Part shown: positions 8,414-17,044 of the stretch, piece after piece
Numbering within the stretch: position 1 is the first letter of the stretch
Layout: each line of letters begins with the position of its first letter
Source of the DNA: Hyphomicrobiaceae bacterium
Lineage (GTDB): Bacteria; Pseudomonadota; Alphaproteobacteria; Rhizobiales; Methyloligellaceae
Assembly: GCA_020637815.1 (NCBI GenBank)
Contig: JACKJS010000001.1
Location: 310,001-374,000 of the forward strand
Length of the DNA: 64,000 nucleotides
Direction of reading: 5' to 3'
Translations under genes and position numbers: made by a program
The notes under the pieces: generated by a model
Databases searched by the model: none
What the model was told of the DNA's origin: nothing
Seen by the model: the letters and a program-made list of their open reading frames with translations, nothing else

Positions 8414-9355
8414 ATGAGCATCGCCTTCGTATTTCCGGGCCAGGGGAGCCAGGCTGTCGGCATGGGGGCCGGATTGGCTGAGGCCTTTCCGGCGGCCAAG
8501 GCCGTTTTCGACGAGGTCGACGAATCGCTGGGCCAGCCGCTTTCGAAGCTGATGTGGGAAGGTCCGGAAGCCGATCTCACTCTCACCGAGAACGCGCAGC
8601 CTGCTCTGATGGCGGTTTCGCTCGCGGCGATGCGCGCGCTTGAGGCTACGGGCTTCGTGCTGGGCGACAAAGTTGCCTATGTGGCGGGGCACTCTCTCGG
8701 AGAATATTCGGCATTGGCGGCGTCCGGAGCCTTGAGCCTCGCGGACACCGCGCGTCTCCTGAAGGTCCGCGGGCGCGCCATGCAACAGGCCGTTCCGGTT
8801 GGCGAGGGAGCCATGGCGGCTCTTCTCGGTGCGGATCTGGCCCAAGCGCAAGAGCTGGCGGCGGCGGCAAGCGAAGGCGAGTGCTGCCAGGCGGCGAACG
8901 ACAATGCGCCGGGGCAGGTCGTGATCTCCGGTAAGAAGACGGCAATCGAGCGGGCGGTGGAACTTGCGCCGAAATTCGGTGCGCGCCGCGCGGTCCTGTT
9001 GCCCGTCAGCGCCCCGTTCCATTGCGCTCTCATGCAGCCGGCCGCCGATGCGATGGCCGAGGCCTTGTCGGGCGTGACCATTTCGGCGCCGGCCGTTCCG
9101 GTCGTCGCCAACGTGCTGGCCGAACCCATCAGCGATCCCGAGGCAATCCGCACCCGCCTTGTCGAGCAGGTGACTGGCATGGTGCGCTGGCGCGAGACCA
9201 TGGCGTTTCTCGCAGCCAATGGCGTGGACACGGTGTATGAGGTCGGTGCGGGCCGTGTGCTGACCGGTATGGCCCGGCGCCTCAACGGGGTCGAGGCGCG
9301 CAGCGTAGGAACGCCCGAGGAATTGGAGAGCGCGGCAGCCGCGCTGAACGGCTAG
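8414..9355 (+). CDS. fabD: Malonyl CoA-acyl carrier protein transacylase
   Basis: Loads malonyl groups from malonyl-CoA onto acyl carrier protein. From the ATG at 8414 the product has 313 residues, the family length, and begins with MSIAFVFPGQGSQ. The nucleophile is S94 in GHSLGE and the partner histidine is H203 in APFHCALM. An upstream in-frame ATG at 8360 would add an 18-residue basic extension with no family match, so I reject it. First gene of the fabD-fabG-acpP-fabF cluster. Confidence 0.97.
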   Translation: MSIAFVFPGQGSQAVGMGAGLAEAFPAAKAVFDEVDESLGQPLSKLMWEGPEADLTLTENAQPALMAVSLAAMRALEATGFVLGDKVAYVAGHSLGEYSALAASGALSLADTARLLKVRGRAMQQAVPVGEGAMAALLGADLAQAQELAAAASEGECCQAANDNAPGQVVISGKKTAIERAVELAPKFGARRAVLLPVSAPFHCALMQPAADAMAEALSGVTISAPAVPVVANVLAEPISDPEAIRTRLVEQVTGMVRWRETMAFLAANGVDTVYEVGAGRVLTGMARRLNGVEARSVGTPEELESAAAALNG

Positions 9356-9386
9356 CACGCAGCCGAATTTAAGGAGAGTTTCGGTT

Positions 9387-10124
9387 ATGTTCGACCTTAA
9401 TGGGAAGGGTGCCCTGGTGACGGGCGCGACGGGCGGAATTGGCGGCGCCATCGCCAAGGCACTGCATAAGCAAGGCGCCAGTGTCGCGATCTCGGGCACC
9501 AATGCCGGTAAGCTCGAGGCGCTTGCGTCCGAGCTGGGCGATCGGGTGTTCGTGCTTCCTTGCGATCTTCGCGACCGGGCGGCCGTCGCCGCGCTGGCGG
9601 ACGAAGCCGACAAGACACTCGGCCAGGTCGATATCCTCGTGAACAATGCCGGTATCACCAAAGACAATCTCTTTATGCGGATGAAGGACGAGGAGTGGGA
9701 CGACGTCCTCTCGGTCAACCTCACATCCGTGTTCACGCTCACGCGCGGCGTGCTGCGCGGCATGATGCGCCGCCGGGGCGGACGCGTGGTCAATATCGCC
9801 TCCATCTCCGGCGTTTTCGGCAATCCGGGCCAGGGCAATTATGCCGCGTCCAAGGCTGGTCTCGTGGGAATGACCAAGTCGCTTGCCCGCGAAGTAGCGG
9901 CTCGCGGCATTACGGCCAACTGCATCGCGCCCGGGTTCATCTCCACACCCATGACGGATGCCTTGACCGAGAAGCAAGTGGAGGTTATTGCCGCCGCCAT
10001 CCCGGCGCAGAGCTTCGGCAAGCCCGAGGATGTCGCCGCCGCGGTGGTATTTTTCGCAAGTGACGAAGCATCTTACATCACGGGCGAGACCATGCACGTT
10101 AACGGTGGCATGATCATGGTTTAA
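9387..10124 (+). CDS. fabG: 3-oxoacyl-[acyl-carrier-protein] reductase
   Basis: NADPH-dependent reductase of the fatty acid elongation cycle. The 245-residue short-chain dehydrogenase has the cofactor motif TGATGGIG at 12-19, NNAG near 86, and the catalytic S139, Y152 and K156 (YAASK). A Shine-Dalgarno AAGGAGAG precedes the ATG. It follows fabD by 31 bases and is very likely co-transcribed with it. Confidence 0.98.
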   Translation: MFDLNGKGALVTGATGGIGGAIAKALHKQGASVAISGTNAGKLEALASELGDRVFVLPCDLRDRAAVAALADEADKTLGQVDILVNNAGITKDNLFMRMKDEEWDDVLSVNLTSVFTLTRGVLRGMMRRRGGRVVNIASISGVFGNPGQGNYAASKAGLVGMTKSLAREVAARGITANCIAPGFISTPMTDALTEKQVEVIAAAIPAQSFGKPEDVAAAVVFFASDEASYITGETMHVNGGMIMV

Positions 10125-10245
10125 ACATCTCGCCGACGGCGTCGGACGGGCATGAAATCGAGTATTTTTGCAAACCAGTCTGCAAGTTAAGGGCTTCTGG
10201 CAAAGTCATAGAGAGTGTGCTACGCAATCGGCCGTTTGCGGGGGC

Positions 10246-10274
10246 TTGACAAAGGTCAATCCCGCCGCGATCAA
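10246..10274 (+). promoter_or_regulatory. Possible promoter for acpP
   Basis: A perfect -35 TTGACA (10246-10251) is followed after 17 bases by GATCAA (10269-10274), a weak -10. The 255-base gap between fabG and acpP is large for this tight cluster, which supports a separate acpP promoter that would allow the abundant carrier protein to be made in excess. Confidence 0.35.
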
Positions 10275-10379
10275 CCCTCCTGACGAACCATTCGAGGGTA
10301 TCTTGGGCCGGGGGCAAAGTGCTCTGGGGCAACACGAGGCCTAAAGGATTTTGAGAGTTAAAGGGACGGTGAGGAGGAC

Positions 10380-10616
10380 ATGAGCGATATTTCTGAGCGC
10401 GTAAAGAAGATCGTTGTCGAGCATCTCGGCGTTGAAGCCGACAAGGTTACCGACAATGCGAGCTTCATCGATGACCTTGGGGCCGACAGCCTCGATACGG
10501 TCGAGCTGGTGATGGCCTTCGAGGAAGAGTTCGGGTGTGAAATCCCGGACGATGCCGCCGAAACCATTCTCACGGTCGGCGACGCCATCAAGTTCCTGGA
10601 AAAGAACTCGGCATAG
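10380..10616 (+). CDS. acpP: Acyl carrier protein
   Basis: Small acidic protein that carries acyl chains on a 4'-phosphopantetheine arm during fatty acid and lipid A synthesis. The 78-residue sequence has the attachment serine S37 in GADSLDT. A strong Shine-Dalgarno (GAGGAGGA) sits just before the ATG, consistent with high expression. Flanked by fabG and fabF as usual. Confidence 0.98.
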   Translation: MSDISERVKKIVVEHLGVEADKVTDNASFIDDLGADSLDTVELVMAFEEEFGCEIPDDAAETILTVGDAIKFLEKNSA

Positions 10617-10727
10617 GCCACCAGTATGCCGGGGCCCGAAATCGCGGGTCCCGCATCGTCGTAACGTGTATCGCCGGCCCAGCGGGTCCGGCATTCCATC
10701 TCTCACAAAGGATCTCGCAAAGCCGCG

Positions 10728-11993
10728 ATGCGACGTGTCGTCATCACAGGTCTAGGTCTTGTTTCCCCTCTTGGCTCTGGCTTTGAGGCGGCTTGGAAAC
10801 GGCTGACCGCTGGCGAGAACGCAGCCAGACGCATCGACGAATTCGATGTGTCGGACTTGTCGTGCCAGGTTGCATGCCAGGTCCCGCGTGGCGATGGAAG
10901 CGGCGGCACCTTCAATCCTGACGACTGGATGGAGCACAAGGAGCAGCGCAAGGTCGACGACTTCATCATTTACGCGATGGGGGCGGCCACCCAGGCTTTA
11001 GAGGATGCCGGCTGGAAGCCGACGTCCTACGAGGATCAAACCCGTACCGGCGTTTTGATCGGATCGGGTATTGGCGGTTTGCAGGGCATCGAGAAGACCT
11101 CTCTGCTGTTCAACGAAAAAGGGCCGCGCCGGGTCAGCCCGTTCTTCATTCCCGGGCGCCTCATTAATTTGGCTTCCGGCTATGTGTCGATCGAGCACGG
11201 GCTGAAAGGTCCGAATCACTCGGTGGTCACCGCCTGTTCGACGGGCGCCCATGCGATCGGCGATGCTTCGCGGCTTGTGGCGTTCGGGGATGCGGATGTC
11301 ATGGTGGCCGGCGGCTCCGAGTCACCGATTTGCCGTCTGGCGCTGGCGGGTTTTGCGGCCTGCCGGGCTCTTTCGACCAACTTCAACGATGCGCCGGAGA
11401 AGGCCTCGCGCCCCTACGACCGCGATCGGGACGGTTTCGTCATGGGCGAAGGCGCCGGTGTCGTGGTCATCGAGGAACTTGAGCACGCGAAGGCGCGCGG
11501 CGCGACGATCTACGCCGAGATCATCGGCTACGGCCTGTCTGGCGATGCATTTCATATCACGGCGCCGTCGGAAGACGGTGACGGCGCGTTCCGCTGCATG
11601 ACCGCGGCGGTCAAGCGGGCAGGCATCGACGCCGCGGATATCGACTACATCAACGCGCACGGCACTTCGACGCCGATGGGCGATGAGATCGAGTTGGGTG
11701 CCGTCGAACGCATGTTCGGCAACGCGGCCGGGAAGGTTTCGATGTCGTCGACCAAGTCGGCCACGGGACACTTGCTCGGCGCAGCAGGTGCCATAGAGGC
11801 GATTTTCTCCGTGCTCTCGATCCGCGACAATGTCGCGCCGCCGACCCTTAACCTGGACAATCCGTCAGTCTCGACCGCCATCGATCTCGTGCCGCACAAG
11901 GCACGAGCGCGGACGATTGACACCGTCCTGTCGAATTCGTTTGGTTTCGGTGGCACCAACGCCTCGCTGATTATGCGGCGTTACGTTTCCTGA
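10728..11993 (+). CDS. fabF: 3-oxoacyl-[acyl-carrier-protein] synthase II
   Basis: Condensing enzyme that extends acyl-ACP with malonyl-ACP. The 421-residue thiolase-fold protein carries the catalytic Cys170 in VTACSTGAH and the two histidines H311 (NAHGTSTP) and H348 (SATGHLLGAAG). The Cys-His-His set marks a KAS I/II enzyme rather than FabH. It follows acpP by about 110 bases. Confidence 0.97.
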   Translation: MRRVVITGLGLVSPLGSGFEAAWKRLTAGENAARRIDEFDVSDLSCQVACQVPRGDGSGGTFNPDDWMEHKEQRKVDDFIIYAMGAATQALEDAGWKPTSYEDQTRTGVLIGSGIGGLQGIEKTSLLFNEKGPRRVSPFFIPGRLINLASGYVSIEHGLKGPNHSVVTACSTGAHAIGDASRLVAFGDADVMVAGGSESPICRLALAGFAACRALSTNFNDAPEKASRPYDRDRDGFVMGEGAGVVVIEELEHAKARGATIYAEIIGYGLSGDAFHITAPSEDGDGAFRCMTAAVKRAGIDAADIDYINAHGTSTPMGDEIELGAVERMFGNAAGKVSMSSTKSATGHLLGAAGAIEAIFSVLSIRDNVAPPTLNLDNPSVSTAIDLVPHKARARTIDTVLSNSFGFGGTNASLIMRRYVS

Positions 11994-12012
11994 TCGAACC
12001 TTCTTGCTTGCT

Positions 12013-12033
12013 TGGCGAAACACCCTTTCGCCA
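12013..12033 (+). terminator. Hairpin after fabF
   Basis: TGGCGAAA (12013-12020) and TTTCGCCA (12026-12033) form an 8-bp stem with a 5-base loop, 20 bases past the fabF stop, followed by a short TATTT stretch. It may be a weak terminator or an attenuating hairpin before mltG. Confidence 0.4.
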
Positions 12034-12084
12034 TATTTGGTCGGAAAGTGACGTCGTCGTCCTTAAGGTTCGCGCTCATTTGGC

Positions 12085-13431
12085 ATGACATCTTCGAGGA
12101 ATACCCCTCCCATTCCTCCGTCGCCCAGCGGGCCCGGTAGGATCGCGGTCGATCCCACCACTGGCCGCAGAGTCGTGTACCCGCACACGCCGCCGCAATC
12201 GCCCGGCCGCCCGACGCCGAACGCCATGCCCAACAGCCCGGCCGAGGCTCTGGTTCCGCAGCGGCCTCCGGAACTCCCGCCTCAGGACGACGAGGACGAA
12301 AACGATCATCCGTTTTTGCGGATGTTCGACGGGCTCCTGAACCTCATCTTTTTCCTGCTGGTCGCGGCTGTCGCGATGTTCTACGTGCTCCTGGTCGAGT
12401 TCGATCGGCCCGGACCGCTCGATGTCTCGACCGTATTTGCCGTACCGAAGGGTGCGAGCTCGCGTTCCATCGCGAACCGGCTCACGGACGAGGGGATCAT
12501 CTCGGACCGCCGCATCTTCCTGGCGAGCATCTTCTATTTCATGCATTTGAAGGGGAAGGGCAGCCTGAAGGCCGGCGAGTATCAGTTCGACAAGCACGCC
12601 ACCATGCGTGAGGTCCTCAACACGCTGGTCGACGGCAAGACCGTGCAGTTCAAGGTCACATTTCCAGAAGGCTGGACCAGCCAGCAGGTCGTGAAGCGGC
12701 TCGAGGCGAACGCCGAACTCGACGGCACGGTGACCGAGGTGCCGCCGGAAGGCTCGCTGCTGCCCGACACGTATCGCTTCGGTACGAAGGACAGCAAGGA
12801 AGACGTTCTTCAGCGTATGACGGCGGCGCAGGAGAAGTTCCTGGCCAAGGTTTGGGAAGAGCGCGATCCGGACATCATGGTCAAGACGCCGGAAGAGGCC
12901 GTAATCCTTGCCTCGATCGTCGAGAAGGAAACCGGCATCGCCGAGGAGCGCCCCCGCATCGCCAGCGTCTTCAACAATAGGCTTCGCAAGGGCATGCGCC
13001 TGCAATCGGACCCGACCATTATTTATGGGATTTTCGGGGGCTCCGGCATGCGCGATCATCCAATTACCAAGGATGAGCTAAAGCAGCAAAATCCCTATAA
13101 TACCTATCAAATTGACGGGCTTCCGCCGACGCCGATCGGGAATCCGGGACGTGCCTCCATCGAGGCCGTACTGAAGCCGGCCAAGACCGACGACCTCTAT
13201 TTTGTCGCCGACGGGACCGGCGGACACATCTTTTCTTCGACGCTTGCCGAGCACAATAAGAATGTCGCCGAGTGGCGGAAGATCGAACGGGACATCCGCG
13301 CGCGGCAGAAGGCCGAAGAGGAAGCGGCCAAGGACGCCGCGGAGCGTGGCAAGTTGCTGCCAGAGGGCGAGGTCGGTCTGACGCCGGTCGGCGGACCTGT
13401 CGGGTGGCCGCTGCGCAATCCCGTCCGCTAG
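12085..13431 (+). CDS. mltG: Endolytic murein transglycosylase MltG (YceG-like)
   Basis: Inner-membrane lytic transglycosylase that cuts nascent glycan strands and so sets their length. The 448-residue protein has a Pro-rich cytoplasmic N-terminus (1-75), one membrane segment at about 82-104, and the periplasmic YceG domain with the catalytic-glutamate motif ASIVEKET at about 276-283. The Pro/Lys/Glu-rich tail after 410 has no recognised role. In many alphaproteobacteria mltG follows the fab genes, as here. Confidence 0.95.
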   Translation: MTSSRNTPPIPPSPSGPGRIAVDPTTGRRVVYPHTPPQSPGRPTPNAMPNSPAEALVPQRPPELPPQDDEDENDHPFLRMFDGLLNLIFFLLVAAVAMFYVLLVEFDRPGPLDVSTVFAVPKGASSRSIANRLTDEGIISDRRIFLASIFYFMHLKGKGSLKAGEYQFDKHATMREVLNTLVDGKTVQFKVTFPEGWTSQQVVKRLEANAELDGTVTEVPPEGSLLPDTYRFGTKDSKEDVLQRMTAAQEKFLAKVWEERDPDIMVKTPEEAVILASIVEKETGIAEERPRIASVFNNRLRKGMRLQSDPTIIYGIFGGSGMRDHPITKDELKQQNPYNTYQIDGLPPTPIGNPGRASIEAVLKPAKTDDLYFVADGTGGHIFSSTLAEHNKNVAEWRKIERDIRARQKAEEEAAKDAAERGKLLPEGEVGLTPVGGPVGWPLRNPVR

Positions 13432-13502
13432 CGCCGGGTGCGGGCCGTGACCGGGAAGAACCCGTCTTCCAGCTCCGCGTCCGATTTTCCTTCCGACTCG
13501 GG

Positions 13503-13538
13503 TATAAGTCCCGCCAAATCCTGCTTCCGCGGCGGGAC
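13503..13538 (+). promoter_or_regulatory. Leader hairpin and -10-like site before yicC
   Basis: TATAAG at 13503-13508 resembles a -10 box, but no good -35 is seen. GTCCCGCC (13508-13515) and GGCGGGAC (13531-13538) are perfect inverted arms around a 15-base loop, between mltG and yicC. It could be a terminator without a T-run or a leader structure. Confidence 0.3.
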
Positions 13539-13568
13539 CATCCAAGACCGGGAAGGTATGCAGATCCC

Positions 13569-14456
13569 ATGACGTTGAAGAGCATGACCGGCTTTGCCAG
13601 AACCGACGGGGCTTACGAGGAAATCCGCTGGTTCTGGGAGATGCGAAGCGTGAACGGCCGCTCCTTGGATCTGCGCCTGCGTTTGCCGGCGGGTTTGGAG
13701 CGCCTCGAGGCCCCAGTGCGTGCGCTCTGTCAGGAACGGCTCGTGCGGGGCAACTGCACGATTTCCCTAGGGGTGAAGCGCGAAGCCGGTCAGATGGAGA
13801 TTCGCCTCAACGAGGCGGCGCTCGGCGAGGCACTGGGCGTGGCGGAGCGGGCCCAAACCGTGACTGGATTTGCGCCGGCAACGCTCGATACGCTCCTTGC
13901 CATGCGCGGCGTCGTCGAGATCGCCGAGCCGGAAGAAAGCGAGGAACAGCGCGAGGCGCTATCCAAGGCTCTCATGGCCGGCCTGTCCGATGGTCTCGAT
14001 CAACTCGTCGCCGCGCGTACCGCCGAGGGAGCGCGGCTCGCGGATGTGATCGAAACGCAAATCGCCACCGTCGAGTCTCTCGTTTCGCAGGCCAGGAAGG
14101 CCATGGCGCGGCAGCCCGAACTCATGACGGCGCGGTTGCGCGAACAGATCGCCAGGCTCGACGAGGCCGGGGCATCGCTCGATCCGGAGCGCTTGCACCA
14201 AGAGGGGCTGCTGCTCGCGGCCAAGGCCGACATCCAAGAAGAGCTCGATCGCTTGATCGCACATGTCGCCGCGGCGCGGGAGTTGATTGCCAGCGGCGAG
14301 CCTGCGGGGCGCAAGCTCGAGTTTCTTGCGCAAGAGTTCAATCGCGAAGCCAACACGACCTGTTCGAAGGCGGCGGACATCGAGATCAGCCGGATTGGGC
14401 TCGAGCTGAAATCCGTCATCGATCAGCTGCGCGAGCAGGTTCAGAACATCGAGTGA
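13569..14456 (+). CDS. yicC: YicC family endoribonuclease-like protein
   Basis: The 295-residue product begins MTLKSMTGFAR, the hallmark of the YicC family, and ends with the conserved DUF1732 segment (EFNREANTTCSKAADIEIS). E. coli YicC has been linked to RNA turnover as an endoribonuclease; the role here is inferred from family. The ATG at 13569 is chosen because the conserved N-terminus starts there and GGAAGG lies upstream; longer upstream frames overlap mltG. It sits just before gmk, its frequent partner. Confidence 0.93.
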   Translation: MTLKSMTGFARTDGAYEEIRWFWEMRSVNGRSLDLRLRLPAGLERLEAPVRALCQERLVRGNCTISLGVKREAGQMEIRLNEAALGEALGVAERAQTVTGFAPATLDTLLAMRGVVEIAEPEESEEQREALSKALMAGLSDGLDQLVAARTAEGARLADVIETQIATVESLVSQARKAMARQPELMTARLREQIARLDEAGASLDPERLHQEGLLLAAKADIQEELDRLIAHVAAARELIASGEPAGRKLEFLAQEFNREANTTCSKAADIEISRIGLELKSVIDQLREQVQNIE

Positions 14457-14465
14457 GGGAAACCG

Positions 14466-15110
14466 TTGGGCGCTCCCATGGAGACCATTGACCGGCGCGG
14501 CCTGATGCTGGTGCTGTCCTCGCCCTCGGGGGCGGGCAAGACGACGATTGCACGGCGCGTTCTGGCGGAGGACACGGGCATCACCTCCTCCATCTCGCAT
14601 ACGACGCGGGAACGGCGGCCTGGCGAAGTGGACGGCAAGGACTACCATTTCGTGGACAAAAAGACGTTCAACCGGATGCGCGACGAGAAGGCGTTTCTAG
14701 AGTGGGCCCTTGTGTTCGACAATTTCTACGGCACTACGCGCGCGCCAGTGGACGAGGCGCTGAGCGCGGGACGCGACGTCCTGTTCGATGTCGACTGGCA
14801 GGGCGCGGACTCGTTGCGCAAGGAGGCTGAAGGCGACGTCGTCTCGGTATTTATTCTGCCGCCGACCGCAGGTGCCCTTGCGGAGCGTCTGAAGGCCCGT
14901 GCGCAGGATTCGGACGATGTGGTCGCTCGCCGCATGGCCGGCGCGAGCAATGAGATTCGAGCGTGGGAGAAGTACGACTACGTTCTCGTCAATTTCGACG
15001 TCGAGCAATCCGTGGCCGCCGTTCATGCCATCCTGGCGGCAGAGCGGTTGAAGCGCGCGCGACTTACGGGTCTCGAGGGCTTTGTGCAGGGATTGCTGGC
15101 GGATCTCTGA
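14466..15110 (+). CDS. gmk: Guanylate kinase, probable TTG start
   Basis: Phosphorylates GMP to GDP with ATP. The 214-residue product has the P-loop SSPSGAGKTT at about 18-27 and the GMP-binding segment SISHTTRERRPGE. The TTG at 14466 has AGGGA five bases upstream, whereas the ATG at 14478 has no well-placed ribosome site, so I prefer TTG; the two differ by only four residues. It is 9 bases from yicC and probably in one operon with it. Confidence 0.96.
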   Translation: MGAPMETIDRRGLMLVLSSPSGAGKTTIARRVLAEDTGITSSISHTTRERRPGEVDGKDYHFVDKKTFNRMRDEKAFLEWALVFDNFYGTTRAPVDEALSAGRDVLFDVDWQGADSLRKEAEGDVVSVFILPPTAGALAERLKARAQDSDDVVARRMAGASNEIRAWEKYDYVLVNFDVEQSVAAVHAILAAERLKRARLTGLEGFVQGLLADL

Positions 15111-15134
15111 TTGCCGGTTGTCAGCGCCGATGTG

Positions 15135-15980
15135 TTAGCGCGGCGCTAGCGCATTCGCGATGCGGCAGAAGTCGGCGATTTGTAGGGTCTCCGCGCGCGC
15201 TTGCGGATCGAGCCCGAGGCTCGATAGCAACGCTTCCGGCTCTGGGGCGATTTGTTTGAGGCTTGAACGCAGCATTTTGCGCCGTTGGCCAAAGGCGGCG
15301 GCGGTGATCCGTTCGAGGTTCCCGACGTCGCATGGAGGTTCGGGGTTCGTGCGCGGTACAAGCTTCACGACGGCGGAGGCCACCTTCGGTTTTGGTGTGA
15401 AGGCGTCCGGCGGTAGCGAGAAGAGTATGCGCGGCTCCGTGCGCCATTGAGCCAAGACGGCAAGGCGGCCATAGTCCTTTCCGCCCGGTACGGCGACAAT
15501 CCGCTCTGCGACCTCCCGCTGGAACATCAGCACGAGACTGTCGAACCAAGGCGGCCAAGGCTCGGTCTTGAGCCAGCCCACGAGAAGCGGGGTGCCAACG
15601 CTATAGGGCAGATTGGCGACGAGGCGAGCCGGGCCTCGGATCGGCAATGCGGCATAGTCGATCTCGCGGGCATCCGCGCTCACAATCTCAAGCCGCCCCG
15701 GATAGGCCGCGGCGATCTCTTCGAGGGGCGGGATGCAGCGCTCGTCGCGTTCGATGACAACGACCTTGGCCGCGCCTTCCATAAGGAGCGCGCGCGTGAG
15801 GCCGCCGGGACCCGGACCGACCTCGACCACATTCACGCCTTCGAGGGGCCCCGCGGCGCGCGCGATGCGCCGGGTCAGGTTGAGATCCAAGAGGAAGTTT
15901 TGGCCGAGGCTCTTCTTGGCGGACAGCCCTGCCTGCCGGATCACCTCGCGCAAGGGCGGGAGACCGTCTTGCGCCGTCAT
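15135..15980 (-). CDS. rsmA: 16S rRNA adenine dimethyltransferase RsmA (KsgA)
   Basis: Dimethylates two adjacent adenosines near the 3' end of 16S rRNA late in 30S assembly. The 281-residue protein has KKSLGQNFL (22-30), the SAM motif VVEVGPGPGG (51-60) and the catalytic NLPYS (123-127). Its ATG overlaps the pdxA stop (ATGA), so it is translationally coupled as the last gene of the lptF-to-rsmA run. It converges with gmk. Confidence 0.97.
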   Translation of the reverse strand: MTAQDGLPPLREVIRQAGLSAKKSLGQNFLLDLNLTRRIARAAGPLEGVNVVEVGPGPGGLTRALLMEGAAKVVVIERDERCIPPLEEIAAAYPGRLEIVSADAREIDYAALPIRGPARLVANLPYSVGTPLLVGWLKTEPWPPWFDSLVLMFQREVAERIVAVPGGKDYGRLAVLAQWRTEPRILFSLPPDAFTPKPKVASAVVKLVPRTNPEPPCDVGNLERITAAAFGQRRKMLRSSLKQIAPEPEALLSSLGLDPQARAETLQIADFCRIANALAPR

Positions 15981-17008
15981 CGCGACGATCCGGCTGCTGC
16001 TGTCATCCTGTCTGCGAGACGCAGCGCCTCGATGAGACTGCGCGGGTTCGCCCGTCCCGTTCCGGCGATATCGAACGCGGTCCCATGATCGGGCGAGGTG
16101 CGCACGAATGGCAGGCCGAGCGTGACGTTGACGCCATCCTCGAAGGCCAGCGTCTTGAACGGAACCAGTGCCTGGTCGTGATACATGCAGATCGCCGCGT
16201 CGTAGCGTTCCCGCGCCGCCGCATGAAAGAGTGTGTCAGCGGGGTAGGGGCCGGAGACGTCGAGACCGGCTCCTCGCGCCGCCTCGATCGCGGGAGCGAT
16301 GATGTCCGTCTCCTCGCGGCCGAGGCGCCCGTCCTCTCCCGCATGCGGGTTGAGCCCGGTCACGGCGAGCCTCGGGCGGGCGAGCCCGAAACGGTGACGC
16401 ATATCGCGTTCGGTAATCGCGATGGTCTTGGAGAGGAGGTCTTGGGTGAGTGCCTTCGGAACGTCCTTCAGGGGAATGTGGATCGTCGCGGGCACGACCT
16501 TGATCGTGTCCGAGGCGAGCATCATCACGGGGTGAGGATGCCGATCGTCCTCGGCAGCCAGGGCCGCCAGATATTCCGTATGCCCTGGAAATTCGAAGCC
16601 CACCTGATACAGGTGCGATTTGGAAATGGGGTTGGTGACGACGGCGCGCGCCTCTCCTCCGCGCACCAGTTCGACGGCCCCTTCGATGGATGCCGTGACG
16701 GCTCCCATCGCGCGTGTGTCAGGCTGTCCCGCCGCAACGGCGACCGGAACCGGAATGGGAAGAACAGGTAGGGCGCGGGAGAAAATTTCGGCGGCGTCAC
16801 TGGGCCGTCCGATTGTTTCCATCGGGACGGCAAGGCCAAGCGCCTCGGCGCGCTGTTCTAGAAGGCGCCTGTCACCGAGAAAGACGAAGGGCGGCAGGGC
16901 ATCTTGCTCGCGTGCGAGGAATGCCAGCAATGTAATGTCGAGACCGATGCCGGCGGGGTCGCCGAGCGTCAGGGCGAGGGGAGTATCGGCTGGTCCGGGC
17001 ATGCGCAC
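15977..17008 (-). CDS. pdxA: 4-hydroxythreonine-4-phosphate dehydrogenase
   Basis: NAD-dependent step of the DXP-dependent pyridoxal phosphate pathway. The 343-residue product begins with the family-type segment PLALTLGDPAGIG and contains the metal-binding histidine stretches (VGFEFPGHTEYL and CMYHDQALVPFKTLAFEDGVN). The start lies 36 bases after the surA-like stop. The surA-pdxA-rsmA order is widely conserved in proteobacteria. Confidence 0.96.
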   Translation of the reverse strand: MRMPGPADTPLALTLGDPAGIGLDITLLAFLAREQDALPPFVFLGDRRLLEQRAEALGLAVPMETIGRPSDAAEIFSRALPVLPIPVPVAVAAGQPDTRAMGAVTASIEGAVELVRGGEARAVVTNPISKSHLYQVGFEFPGHTEYLAALAAEDDRHPHPVMMLASDTIKVVPATIHIPLKDVPKALTQDLLSKTIAITERDMRHRFGLARPRLAVTGLNPHAGEDGRLGREETDIIAPAIEAARGAGLDVSGPYPADTLFHAAARERYDAAICMYHDQALVPFKTLAFEDGVNVTLGLPFVRTSPDHGTAFDIAGTGRANPRSLIEALRLADRMTAAAGSSR

Positions 17009-17044
17009 AGGCCTACCACGCCAAAGGGCGGACGAACATCGCCG

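Noticed and set aside
8201..9838. Open frame of about 545 codons on the minus strand opposite fabD and fabG
   Set aside because: Overlaps two certain genes fully and shows no recognisable domain; an antisense shadow.
10133..10145. CCGAC-GGC-GTCGG hairpin after fabG as terminator
   Set aside because: Only five base pairs with a three-base loop and no T-run; common by chance in GC-rich DNA.
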